Origin: Gammaproteobacteria bacterium UBA5078
Lineage (GTDB): Bacteria; Pseudomonadota; Gammaproteobacteria; Pseudomonadales; Pseudohongiellaceae
DNA length: 64,000 nt
Direction: 5' to 3'
Assembly: GCA_002416505.1 (NCBI GenBank)
Contig: DIAM01000020.1
Location: forward strand, 258,606 to 322,605
Part shown: in pieces, positions 47,207 through 55,673 of the stretch
Numbering within the stretch: position 1 is the stretch's first letter
How the letters are laid out: each line of letters opens with the position of its first letter
Notes under the pieces: generated by a model
Seen by the model: only the letters and a program-made list of their open reading frames with translations
Database searches by the model: none
Told to the model about the DNA's origin: nothing
Made by a program: the position numbers and the translations under genes

Positions 47207-49774
47207 ATGACAAATTCTACAAAGAGGCTAGATGACAAAGCTCCAAGTGTCGACAAGCCTATCGACATAACCAACGCCGATTTTATGGCAGGGGTGTTTC
47301 ACAAGCTACCCGACGGCGCATCCCCCGCCATCTGCTCAAAAACTGGCGATCCGACGACCGGTGGGTGGCCAGCCACACGATGGGACCCATCCAATGAAAC
47401 GCTGGATGTAAACCGCAACAACTACTTCAATTACTCCAGCTTCAAACTCGGCGGCGATGGTCAGTTCAACGTCCGCAAGGATAATTTCGCCGCCTTGCAC
47501 TGTATCGTGCTCGATGATGTCGGAACGAAGATACCGGCGGAAACAGTCAGCAATGTCACGCCGTCATGGAAACTGGGGACCAGCCCGGGCAACTATCAGG
47601 TAGGGTTCATTCTTACCGATCCAGTCACCGATCTGGCCGATGTGATCCGGCTCCAGAAGGCGATCATAGCCAAAGGTTTGAGTGATCCAGGGACTACAGG
47701 CCCGAGCCACTATGTCCGCCTGCCCGTCGCCATTAACGGTAAACAGAAATATGCAACAGTGGATGGGCGGCCGTTTCGTTGTCGATTGTCTGAGTGGCGA
47801 CCCGAAGTTCGCTTCAGCGTTGAGAGGCTCGTCGAAAGCTTGGGCCTGGAATTAGTGCCTAGTGAGCTTCAGCCCAGCGACGAACAGAGCGGAGTCCTCG
47901 TAGCGAACGATGTTCTGATTCCGAGCGCCCAGGAAAATCCCATAATTACCGCCCTCAAATCTCGCGGCCTATACAAAACTCCGCTGGGCGAAGGTAAGCA
48001 CGACATCACCTGCCCGTGGGTGGGCGAACACACTGATGCGATCGACTCGGGAGCCGCTTACTTTGAACCCGACGATCAGTACTCGGTAGGTGGCTTCCGT
48101 TGCCTCCACTCACACGGCGATCGCTATGGAATAAAGCAACTCGCTGAACGATTGGAAGTATCGATTTACGTCGCGAAAAATAAATCCCGGATTCGTGTCA
48201 CCAACGGTGAATTACACTCAGTGGTTCAGGCCGCCGAGAAAGTATTGGCCAATCGTGGGAGACATTATCAATACGGGGGACTGATCGTGTCGGTATTCAC
48301 AGATCCGGCCACCGGCAATCCTTCCATCAAAGAGACTAAAATCTCCGTTTTGACCAAAGAATTATCCCAAGCCACAAGCTGGGAGAAGCCGAATGGGAAT
48401 GCCGGCGTTTACGTGCCGTGTGACCCACCCGCTCGCCACGTGGCCATCCTCGCCGACTCTCAGCATTATGATTACCTGCCCATATTGGAAGGCGTGGCCA
48501 GACAGCCATACTTTCGCGAATCCGATGGAGAGCTTGTAACCCTGTCGGGCTACGATTCCGCAGCCAAAATTTTCGGTGTGTTCGACACAAAGCTATTCCC
48601 CATTTCCGAGCCTACGCCCGAAGCGGCAAGGGAAGCGCTGGAATTATTATCGGATTTACTCTCCGAATTTCACTTCGTCAATGAAACAGATAAGGCGGCG
48701 GCCTTGTCTGCAATCTTCACTGCGACAACACGTCAATCCTACGATCTTGCGCCGGCCTTTCACGTTAAGGCCGCCGTGTTCGGCAGCGGGAAATCGTACC
48801 TTTGCGAAATGATCGGGTATTTCGCGGGCCCAGACGGGACCGAAAAGGTCAGTTATCCCAAAACGTCTGAGGAGGCAACTAAGGTCATTCTTGCTCTATT
48901 ACTGAAGAGCCCGGCCGGAATTGAATTTGATGACATGGACACCGACTGGACACCCCACGGCGTGATAAACCGGATGATGACATCACCCAAGATCACGGAC
49001 CGTATCCTCGGTGTGAGCAAGACGGCGACGGTGAGTACACGCACACTCATACTCGGCTCCGGCAATAACGTTGGACCAGTTCGAGACCTCTTACGTCGTG
49101 TGCTGACCATCAACATAGATGCACGTTGCGCCAACCCCGCGATGTTGTCGTACACAAAGCGACCGGCGGAGATGGTGAAGCAGAACCGCGGTAAGTATAT
49201 AGCCTGTGTACTGACCATTATCCTCGCGTGGCGAGCGGCCGGGTCACCGCGGGAAGGAGCCGGCAACATCGCTTCCTACGGCGGCGCATGGTCGGACTAC
49301 TGCCGCTACCCGTTGACGTGGCTGGGACTCCCCGACCCAGTCACTTCCCTTCTCGATCAGATCAGACACGATCCCGACGCTGAGGCTCTGGGCAACCTCA
49401 TGACCGCATGGCTGGCTGAGTTCGGCAATGCCCCCACAACGGTGCGTAGAGCCGTGGAACGTGCCAAAGCGGACTATTCCAACGATCTCATGGATGCCAT
49501 ACGCGAATTCCCGATAGAAGAACGCGGCACCATAAATAACTCTAAATTCGGGTGGTTTTTGAAAAAGAACGCCAATCGCATAGTGGACGGACATTACTTC
49601 CAAAAGGCGACAGCTGACGGCCGCGTCGCATGGCAAGTCCTCGCAATGAAGTCCCCCGACGCAACGGCGACGGGCACCACCCACAGCGGCGATTCTGAGA
49701 TTGACGAAGGGCCCGAAGCGACCGAAATCGATGACCCGAATGCGACGGATTTTTTAGATGACGGGAAGTACTGA
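47207..49774 (+). CDS. Phage/plasmid-type primase and helicase-like ATPase
   Basis: An 855-residue replication protein. The N-terminal half resembles archaeo-eukaryotic-type (RepB/PriCT) primases: ALHCIVLDDVGTK with the Asp pair D103/D104, and SWKLGTSPGNYQVGFIL, the usual substrate-binding strand. The C-terminal half holds a P-loop ATPase with FGSGKSYL (about residue 525) and a Walker B IEFDDMD (about 571). Such two-part proteins replicate satellite phages and integrative elements autonomously. The C-terminus is acidic. It is followed by a GGT/GGC-rich hairpin, a small gene and the integrase, all on the same strand. Confidence 0.85.
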   Translation: MTNSTKRLDDKAPSVDKPIDITNADFMAGVFHKLPDGASPAICSKTGDPTTGGWPATRWDPSNETLDVNRNNYFNYSSFKLGGDGQFNVRKDNFAALHCIVLDDVGTKIPAETVSNVTPSWKLGTSPGNYQVGFILTDPVTDLADVIRLQKAIIAKGLSDPGTTGPSHYVRLPVAINGKQKYATVDGRPFRCRLSEWRPEVRFSVERLVESLGLELVPSELQPSDEQSGVLVANDVLIPSAQENPIITALKSRGLYKTPLGEGKHDITCPWVGEHTDAIDSGAAYFEPDDQYSVGGFRCLHSHGDRYGIKQLAERLEVSIYVAKNKSRIRVTNGELHSVVQAAEKVLANRGRHYQYGGLIVSVFTDPATGNPSIKETKISVLTKELSQATSWEKPNGNAGVYVPCDPPARHVAILADSQHYDYLPILEGVARQPYFRESDGELVTLSGYDSAAKIFGVFDTKLFPISEPTPEAAREALELLSDLLSEFHFVNETDKAAALSAIFTATTRQSYDLAPAFHVKAAVFGSGKSYLCEMIGYFAGPDGTEKVSYPKTSEEATKVILALLLKSPAGIEFDDMDTDWTPHGVINRMMTSPKITDRILGVSKTATVSTRTLILGSGNNVGPVRDLLRRVLTINIDARCANPAMLSYTKRPAEMVKQNRGKYIACVLTIILAWRAAGSPREGAGNIASYGGAWSDYCRYPLTWLGLPDPVTSLLDQIRHDPDAEALGNLMTAWLAEFGNAPTTVRRAVERAKADYSNDLMDAIREFPIEERGTINNSKFGWFLKKNANRIVDGHYFQKATADGRVAWQVLAMKSPDATATGTTHSGDSEIDEGPEATEIDDPNATDFLDDGKY

Positions 49775-49786
49775 GGGGCCCAAGGG

Positions 49787-49858
49787 AAGGTGGTGAAGGC
49801 GGTGATGGTGGTGTTACTACGGCGGCCCACCGGCTTCGCCACCTTTACCGCCTTTTTT
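49787..49858 (+). repeat. GGT/GGC-rich imperfect hairpin (copy 2)
   Basis: Arms 49,787-49,813 and 49,828-49,854 pair over 27 bases with several G-T pairs; a T-run follows (49,853-49,858). It lies 13 bases past the primase stop. It shares the GGCGGTGATGGTGGTG / ACGGCGGCCCACCGGCTTC pattern with copy 1 at 45,898. Confidence 0.7.
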
Positions 49859-49923
49859 CCGCCGCCGGAGCCCCATGGGAGTCCTTTTTACACGAACAAC
49901 AACCAATTTATCAGGAGATACAA

Positions 49924-50175
49924 ATGAAAGAGATAGAAACGTTAAGTGAGCTCGACCAAGCAATCATCGCGGAAGCCAATCACGCTATGCCCAGCCTAAC
50001 CTCAGGTAAGCCTTACAAGATGAAAGACTTCTGCAGCGAAAGGTTCTTAGAGGAATTCGATGAGGTACTACCGTTTATAGGACAGCGATTCGCCTACCTC
50101 GTAAGCCTAAAACATCTTCCCTTGGTTTTTGTCGGTAAGGACGACCGAAACCACAGAATCTATAGAAAACTTTAA
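49924..50175 (+). CDS. Small DUF1413-like protein upstream of the integrase
   Basis: An 83-residue protein with AGGAG upstream. The pattern GKPYKMKDFCSERF...LPFIGQRFAYLV...DRNHRIYRK resembles small DUF1413-type proteins often found beside integrases. It ends 10 bases before the integrase ATG, so it may be an excision or regulatory partner; that role is inference from position. Confidence 0.6.
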   Translation: MKEIETLSELDQAIIAEANHAMPSLTSGKPYKMKDFCSERFLEEFDEVLPFIGQRFAYLVSLKHLPLVFVGKDDRNHRIYRKL

Positions 50176-50185
50176 GGAGTTAGTC

Positions 50186-51367
50186 ATGCCAGTAATCCAA
50201 TTAACGCCAGACTTTATACGGAACATCACCACACTAGAAGGAAAATCCAGAACGGAGTGGTGCGATAAAAATCAAAGAGGTCTGTACTGCGAAAGCAGAG
50301 CCACTTCGCCCGGTGAGGGTACGTACTATCTACGCTATAAGGACAAAGGGGGTAAGACACGGCATTTCAGATTGGGGACCACAAAGCAGATCACTCTTGT
50401 CCAGGCACGCTCGATGGCGAAGGAGAAGCAAGCGGAAGTTCGCTTGGGAGCAGACCCCAGCGGTGACTTGCGTAAACAGAAGGAGGTTATAACATTCGCG
50501 GAGTTTTCAAAGTCCTATTTGGATTATGTGCGGCCAAGGAAAAAGTCATACCGTGATGATGAAATAAGGCTGGGGAAAATGCTGCCTGTGCTGGGGCACT
50601 ACCCTCTCAATAAAATAGACAGACTATTGTTGGTGCAATATCAACTGTCTCTCGCTCAGTCTGGATTGAGACCGGCCACCAACAACCACTACATTCGGCT
50701 GCTGAGGTACGCGCTAAATTTGGGGGTCGACTGGGGCTTGATAAAGACAAATCCGGCTTCGCGCATGAAGCTTCTACCTGAGGACAATAGACAAAACCCA
50801 AGCCTTTCGGAGGAACAAATGAAAAAGCTCCTTTCAGTTCTGCGAAACGATGAGCACCCTGTGAGTCACTTAGCACTACTGCTTCTCAGTACCGGAACGC
50901 GCAAAAGTGAGGCGATGAAGTCGGTATGGTCGGATTTCGATTTGCCGAATAAGGTATGGTACGTCAATCGAGCTTACGCAAAATCCGGAAAAACAAGGGC
51001 CGTGCCTCTGAGCGACACCGCGTTAGCTGTATTGGAAAAGCTTAAGACGGCAGATGGGTCAGGCCCGCTCTTCACGATAGCCACGGTGGATAAGAAATGG
51101 AGGAAGCTGAAAGAAGAGGCGGGTGTCAGTTTCCTGACCCTTCACTCACTCAGACACCTATACGCTACGAGCCTCATAAACACTGGATCCACCTTGTATG
51201 TTGTGCAGAAGATACTCGGGCATTCAAGCCCCATCGTCACGGAAAGATATTCCCACCTCACAAACAAAGGGCTTTTGGACGCGGCCCGAAGAACCGATGC
51301 AGCTTTTGAACCCTCAACCCCAAAAACCTCCCCGCCCACCCTCAAACTCATAGGCAGCGGCTCCTGA
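50186..51367 (+). CDS. int: Tyrosine recombinase / island integrase
   Basis: A 393-residue integrase of the phage type. It has an N-terminal arm-binding DUF4102-like region (WCDKNQRGLYCESRATSPGEG), a SAM-like core-binding domain and a C-terminal catalytic domain. Catalytic residues are visible: R239 (in STGTRKSE), H320 and R323 (HSLRH), H346 (LGHSS) and the nucleophile Y355 (ERYSHL). The ATG at 50,186 with AAGGAG upstream is chosen over the longer frame starting at 50,129. It most likely integrated the island at the tRNA, although it sits about 18 kb from attL and 13 kb from attR. Confidence 0.95.
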   Translation: MPVIQLTPDFIRNITTLEGKSRTEWCDKNQRGLYCESRATSPGEGTYYLRYKDKGGKTRHFRLGTTKQITLVQARSMAKEKQAEVRLGADPSGDLRKQKEVITFAEFSKSYLDYVRPRKKSYRDDEIRLGKMLPVLGHYPLNKIDRLLLVQYQLSLAQSGLRPATNNHYIRLLRYALNLGVDWGLIKTNPASRMKLLPEDNRQNPSLSEEQMKKLLSVLRNDEHPVSHLALLLLSTGTRKSEAMKSVWSDFDLPNKVWYVNRAYAKSGKTRAVPLSDTALAVLEKLKTADGSGPLFTIATVDKKWRKLKEEAGVSFLTLHSLRHLYATSLINTGSTLYVVQKILGHSSPIVTERYSHLTNKGLLDAARRTDAAFEPSTPKTSPPTLKLIGSGS

Positions 51368-51488
51368 GAGCCCCCTATCGCCTCAACCCCCGGCCAAGGA
51401 TGGCCTTCCTCAAGCCCCGCCTCCGCAGCTCACCTGCGGCCGCTGGGAAATGACTTCACAATGACCTCAATCAACTCAAGGATAATCT

Positions 51489-51959
51489 ATGCTCAAATGG
51501 CTGCGCCGAATCATCTATCTCGCTGTACTCCTCGCAATACTGTTCTCCAACGTACTCTCACTCACGGTCTCCGCTGTCAATTTCGCCCTCACAGGATTGG
51601 TGGCCGCCACGGCGAGCCTGAAATCACTCTCCAGCTCTATAGCCTCAAACCGTAGACAAAGCTTACAACTGGAAACTCAACGCTCGGCCATACGAAAGAT
51701 GGGCAAGGGCATGATCGATCGAAGCAAACGAATGGCCGCACGAAGCGTCGCCGAAATACCGTCCTCGGCCATACCGTTCGCGGGGATTGCCATTGTTGTG
51801 ACCGGAACGATCTGGGAATTTAGGCAGCTTTGCGAAGGCCTGTACGATCTTGAGGAACTCTATAAGGAAGCAGAGCTTGAAGAGGAAATTGACGCAGATG
51901 TGCTTCAGACTGTATGTCATCCCTCGGGATGGTTCACCAAAGATGTAGACGAGCAATGA
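51489..51959 (+). CDS. Membrane-associated hypothetical protein
   Basis: A 156-residue protein with a hydrophobic N-terminal segment (about 8-30), a basic linker rich in Arg/Lys (RKMGKGMIDRSKRMAARS), a second hydrophobic stretch (about 93-112, IPSSAIPFAGIAIVVTGTIW) and an acidic tail (YKEAELEEEIDAD). No family recognised. It lies 121 bases past the integrase and is closed by a strong terminator. Confidence 0.65.
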   Translation: MLKWLRRIIYLAVLLAILFSNVLSLTVSAVNFALTGLVAATASLKSLSSSIASNRRQSLQLETQRSAIRKMGKGMIDRSKRMAARSVAEIPSSAIPFAGIAIVVTGTIWEFRQLCEGLYDLEELYKEAELEEEIDADVLQTVCHPSGWFTKDVDEQ

Positions 51960-51963
51960 CTCA

Positions 51964-52030
51964 AGCCACCACATATTCAGGGTAATTCCTGGGTTTGTGG
52001 TGGCTGCATCGGCCCCATATTTTTTTTTTT
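51964..52030 (+). terminator. Rho-independent-like terminator
   Basis: AGCCACCACA (51,964-51,973) pairs perfectly with TGTGGTGGCT (51,996-52,005), 22-base loop, with T11 at 52,020-52,030 a little downstream. It closes the integrase-side transcription unit. Confidence 0.8.
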
Positions 52031-52060
52031 GCTCTGGGCTAACCGTACGAGGCTACTCGA

Positions 52061-52138
52061 CGCCTCGACGCATCCGACGCCGGCCCAGAGGGCATGAGGC
52101 ACATGGGGTGGCGCCCGGTCGTCGCGTGCGTCGGGTGG
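52061..52138. repeat. 78-bp imperfect direct repeat, left copy
   Basis: This GC-rich block matches 56,094-56,171 in the same orientation at 73 of 78 positions (mismatches at five bases). Each copy has inward-facing complementary ends (CCGACGC at 52,074-52,080 and GCGTCGG at 52,128-52,134). Composition is unlike the AT-rich surroundings. It bounds the left end of a ~4 kb cassette. Confidence 0.85.
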
Positions 52139-52223
52139 CTGAGCTATGACTTTGCAGTTTCTACGCTCGACCGAACTCCGCTGGCATAGCCCCTAAGCCT
52201 TATTTGTAGATATCCATCGTAAA

Positions 52224-52257
52224 TTATATATATCTATTGTTATTTTATATATATCTA
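52224..52257. promoter_or_regulatory. Repeat operator upstream of the regulator gene
   Basis: An exact 13-bp direct repeat (52,224-52,236 and 52,245-52,257) is spaced 21 bases apart, two helical turns. Further TAGATAT boxes flank it at 52,208 and 52,256. It lies 44 bases upstream of the ATG at 52,301, a typical place for an autoregulatory operator. Confidence 0.65.
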
Positions 52258-52300
52258 GATATTCTGCTTGAAATCAACTACAAAACAGAGGATCGAGGCG

Positions 52301-52615
52301 ATGGAACAAGTTAGCGTACAAATACCGGCCAAGCTCTATTTCAACATTTATCAGAATCATGGCGAAAGTACTGGCCAACAGATAATTCGCACCCTTGAGG
52401 CGTTGTGTGAAGGTAACCCACCCTCATCAACCGCAACAAGCAACAGACCCGGTCCAGGCACAATTACAGGTGAAGTCTGGCGCATAGCAGACGAATTTAA
52501 GGCTAAACACGGAGCAGGTAGCAGAACGGGAGTTGTTGAGGCATGCATGGAAGCAGGCATCAATATGAACACTGCCAGCACCCAATACTCATACTGGCTG
52601 AAAGAAAACTCGTAG
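52301..52615 (+). CDS. Putative DNA-binding regulator of the cassette
   Basis: A 104-residue protein starting MEQVSVQIPAKLYFNIYQNHG, a ribbon-helix-helix-like start (short strand then two helices). A Ser/Pro/Thr linker follows, then a C-terminal domain with GEVWRIADEFKAKHG and GINMNTASTQYSYWLK, which looks like a small helical DNA-binding module seen in plasmid and island proteins. AGAGGA eight bases upstream supports the 52,301 start over a TTG at 52,268. The upstream repeats suggest autoregulation. Confidence 0.65.
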   Translation: MEQVSVQIPAKLYFNIYQNHGESTGQQIIRTLEALCEGNPPSSTATSNRPGPGTITGEVWRIADEFKAKHGAGSRTGVVEACMEAGINMNTASTQYSYWLKENS

Positions 52616-52643
52616 GCCAAACATAGACATTTAAAACTACAAT

Positions 52644-52919
52644 ATGAGGGCTATGATTATGCTCGACAAAAAAGAGTTTATTAAGGGTACGCTTCGCCTA
52701 GCCCGCAAAATGAAATACAAAATAGAAACAAACCAAAATGACCAAGAACAAATCGACTTTGGTAACAAGAAATTGACTGTAAACCAACTCTCGTTAATGC
52801 ATCCTGACATATTGCTGCCAGATGCTGATATTTCGAAGATAATAAACGCGGTCGCCCCGGGAAGGCCTTGCACTCACAAACCAATGAAAGAAATTATTGA
52901 GAACTTGAGAAGTATTTAA
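52644..52919 (+). CDS. Hypothetical protein, 91 residues
   Basis: A basic N-terminal half (FIKGTLRLARKMKYKIE) and the segment LSLMHPDILLPDADISKIINAV. The start could be 52,644, 52,653 or 52,659. The stop overlaps the next ATG by one base (TAATG), so the two products are made together. No family recognised. Confidence 0.55.
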   Translation: MRAMIMLDKKEFIKGTLRLARKMKYKIETNQNDQEQIDFGNKKLTVNQLSLMHPDILLPDADISKIINAVAPGRPCTHKPMKEIIENLRSI

Positions 52920-53593
52920 TGTCGCATCCAATACTGACAAAAGACTATAGAGAGAACTTGCAAGGCGGGGTCATGATCTGCGGTATAAACTTCGGCTACT
53001 CAAAGGAGGACGAAGTGAAAGAGGCGCTGGGCGTGCAGCAGCCAATTGAATCACCGTCGTTCTTTTCTGATAGCACTGTCAACAGAACTGATTTTGCGCA
53101 CGAAATTAGGAAATGGCTTAACCTTTGGGATATTGATCTTGCGCAGGAACCCGGAGAAGAAGGTCCCCTTGAAAAATCATTCTTCCAAACTAACTGGGAC
53201 AATAGCCAGACCCGCAGCACAGACAGTGATTTCAAAATAAATACTAGTTACTTAGTGGAAAACTCAGCCGGCTTCCTATCGCTCCTTGAAGAAAGAAAGC
53301 CGAGATTAGTAATATTCGTGGGCGTACTTTTAATCGAAGCTCTTAATGACATTCGCATTAGAGAGCGGGTTGAGTCAATTCTGGGTGAACGTCCGGGCAA
53401 CGCCCTATCGATTACCGGTGATGCACCTCCGGGAAAGCGAAAATTCAAGATAATGCTTCAAAAATTCCCTAAAGCGCAGATTATCTCACTCCCACACCCT
53501 CAGGCCAGGGGCTTAAGAGATGAGTACATGAAGTCGTTTCGGGATGTAGTTAAGCCACTCATACTGAAAGGCGATATACCTACCAGAGCCTAA
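52919..53593 (+). CDS. Hypothetical protein with possible uracil-DNA-glycosylase-like fold
   Basis: A 224-residue protein translationally coupled to the gene before. Two elements recall the UDG superfamily: an N-terminal VMICGINFGYSKED (motif A-like) and a late IISLPHPQARG (His-containing motif B-like). In between, LVIFVGVLLIEAL is a hydrophobic strand-helix. This is a tentative fold guess; catalytic identity is not shown. It overlaps the convergent gene at 53,580 by 14 bases. Confidence 0.55.
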   Translation: MSHPILTKDYRENLQGGVMICGINFGYSKEDEVKEALGVQQPIESPSFFSDSTVNRTDFAHEIRKWLNLWDIDLAQEPGEEGPLEKSFFQTNWDNSQTRSTDSDFKINTSYLVENSAGFLSLLEERKPRLVIFVGVLLIEALNDIRIRERVESILGERPGNALSITGDAPPGKRKFKIMLQKFPKAQIISLPHPQARGLRDEYMKSFRDVVKPLILKGDIPTRA

Positions 53594-53900
53594 TCGCCAA
53601 CTGGCCAGCAATAACCAATATTGGTTCTCTGCCAATTTCAAAAGTGGTTGCACTGGTGGGGCTGGTTTTTGGTTTTGCTTTCTGGCCATCAATAACCCAC
53701 GTGTTGGCTGTGGTAGCCCCCACTTTTGGCTTCAACTCTTTGCCATTCCAGACCCACGTGTTCGAAGTAGTAGCATGAAGCTTAGGTTTGATCTCTTTCC
53801 CATCGAATACCCAAGTATTGGCGGTTGTGGCGCCGCTTCTTGGCTTTAACTCTTTTCCATCACACTGCCATGCTCTAGGCAACTCAACTTTATTGGCCAT
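53580..53900 (-). CDS. Tandem 19-residue repeat protein
   Basis: A 106-residue protein built from repeats with an exact 19-residue period: units at residues 11-29, 30-48, 49-67 and a degenerate fourth at 68-86. The consensus is W-V-x-(D/N)-G-K-E-(L/I)-K-P-K-x-x-A-T-T-(A/S)-N-T. Each unit predicts two short beta strands around an Asn/Asp-Gly turn, so a small beta-solenoid or propeller-like stack is plausible. It is the last gene of a three-gene leftward unit with 54,002 and 54,416. Similar short repeat proteins occur in enterobacterial accessory regions, as I recall; function unknown. Confidence 0.7.
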   Translation of the reverse strand: MANKVELPRAWQCDGKELKPRSGATTANTWVFDGKEIKPKLHATTSNTWVWNGKELKPKVGATTANTWVIDGQKAKPKTSPTSATTFEIGREPILVIAGQLAIRLW

Positions 53901-54001
53901 CGATACTCTCCAAATAACATTGCTTATAATTATCTGCGTTGCAAAACATCTTGAGCTCTTTTATTTGTCCATAGGGGCACCGGAACTATGAGTATTGCCA
54001 A

Positions 54002-54403
54002 TTAAGTTATTTTGCTAATTGCAAATCTGTCCGCTAACTCTATATAAGTATTGCCTTCTTGTTCCAATAGCGCGCCGCCAACAAATATATCTCTGTCATT
54101 GAAACTTTTTATTCTTCTGGGAGACTCGGTAGTATCGCTGGCAAGGCACATTATCATGTAGCAAGTCGCACCAGTTCTGATCGACTCTATATGTGCTACG
54201 CGCTCTTTATAGCCAAGGGCATCTCCGTCATCGGCGTATTTCTCATGATGAGCTACCATCATGTACCAACGTCCCTCTATTTTCTTTTTCCTGTCTTGCC
54301 AGACTCTTAGAACAATCGCCCCATCAGGGCGAATCGAACCCCAAGACCAGCGCTGATTGGCTAATGGAGCGCCAACCTTTCTAAAGAGATCTGTAAGGCT
54401 CAT
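54002..54403 (-). CDS. Hypothetical protein, 133 residues
   Basis: Compact beta-rich protein starting MSLTDLFRKVGAPLANQRWSWG, then IVLRVWQDRKKKIEGRWYM and a Cys-containing strand CYMIMCLASD. The N-terminal pattern LFxxxGAPLxNxRWSWG recurs in accessory-region proteins but I cannot name a family. It starts 12 bases after the stop of the PD-(D/E)XK nuclease gene, so the two are almost certainly one unit. Confidence 0.65.
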   Translation of the reverse strand: MSLTDLFRKVGAPLANQRWSWGSIRPDGAIVLRVWQDRKKKIEGRWYMMVAHHEKYADDGDALGYKERVAHIESIRTGATCYMIMCLASDTTESPRRIKSFNDRDIFVGGALLEQEGNTYIELADRFAISKIT

Positions 54404-54415
54404 TTAGACTTCTCG

Positions 54416-55456
54416 TTAATCCCATTCAACGTCAACCTCCAACCCAAACGCATTCTGCAATGCCTCAACTACCTCTTGAGTTCCACTGCCCCATTGGTTC
54501 GAAAGAACATAAGTATTTCCAGCCGAGTAAAATATCTGTTCATTCCCAAGGTGATACTTATTAGCCTTAAATTCTACGCCCCTCTCTGCTTTCTTCTTTG
54601 TCATTACCTCAATTACAGATTTGCCATCTAACTTCCCTGATAAAACTATCCACTTCGACCCAGGCATCAAAGCTCTCATTGCCTCCACTTCGGCTCCTCG
54701 ATCAAATGCAGCTTTCACAACCAAGTAGGCAATCATTCTTTTAGTGACAGATTCGTAATGCTGGCCTTCTATTACAATATCTCTTTTCCTTGTGTCTCTA
54801 TTTGAGACTTTCTCTATCTTTTGCTGCGCCCTTTTTGCTCTAACACCGACTTGAAATCGCTCTGCTTCGGGGAGGGGGATTATCTGCTCCACATTCACCA
54901 GAATTTCCCCATTACTACGGTACGGCTTCATTCGGATACATCGTATATCCAAGCCTTTTTCATTTAGCCACAACACAGATGTGGTTAATTCTATGGAAAA
55001 CTCGCCTGAGGCTAAGACAATGCGAACATCGTTTCCGAAGTCATCTTCGCTTGCCTCTTCCCATCCTAGGAACGCCAACAACTCTTCCTCGGCTTGCGCC
55101 TGACTCTCTGTGGATGCGTAATCAGCATAGATATCGATTGCATCTTTGAACGTCAATGTGGAGATCATAGAAGCGTAACGAAGTGCCTGTAACTCCATAT
55201 TGCCGCCGTCTTGTGTTCTTTTGAGCTCGATGACGACTAGATTAGCGTCTTTGTCTATCGCCAAGAGATCTATGCGCCGCTGACTGTTTGTCCACCTCCC
55301 AAACTCCTCCGCTATAACCTTTGTACCCGGAGCGATGACGTCGATGCAGTTTTTCAATAGCCGTTGCAGATCATAGCGCTCATTTATGCGCTCACTGGAG
55401 AAAGTTGTCTCTTCCAGTATTTCAAAGTCTTTCTCGCCGAACTTGTAAATTGCCAT
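54416..55456 (-). CDS. PD-(D/E)XK nuclease-domain protein (DUF91/NucS-related)
   Basis: A 346-residue protein. The N-terminal 130 residues form a restriction-type nuclease core with RRIDLLAIDKDANLVVIELKR, giving catalytic D63, E77 and K79. The C-terminal third (KWIVLSGKLDGKSVIEVM) may bind DNA or a partner. The core resembles NucS/DUF91 nucleases. Together with the two genes downstream it forms a plausible three-part conflict module inside the cassette. Confidence 0.8.
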   Translation of the reverse strand: MAIYKFGEKDFEILEETTFSSERINERYDLQRLLKNCIDVIAPGTKVIAEEFGRWTNSQRRIDLLAIDKDANLVVIELKRTQDGGNMELQALRYASMISTLTFKDAIDIYADYASTESQAQAEEELLAFLGWEEASEDDFGNDVRIVLASGEFSIELTTSVLWLNEKGLDIRCIRMKPYRSNGEILVNVEQIIPLPEAERFQVGVRAKRAQQKIEKVSNRDTRKRDIVIEGQHYESVTKRMIAYLVVKAAFDRGAEVEAMRALMPGSKWIVLSGKLDGKSVIEVMTKKKAERGVEFKANKYHLGNEQIFYSAGNTYVLSNQWGSGTQEVVEALQNAFGLEVDVEWD

Positions 55457-55673
55457 AATCCTGAATATTCCTTTCCCACAAAATCGAAGGGCCTCCCATA
55501 ATCATAAGATTTGAGCCTTATGTCCAACTATTTACGCGCCACAAACGACTCAATTAGCATGCTGAGCAATACCTCTAGATATAACCTTTTGGCTGTTCAG
55601 ACTCAGCCTTTCTCGCTCAGCACCGGGAAATGGGAACCAATTGAACAGCTTTGAAATCGAGGGGAATTATTAG

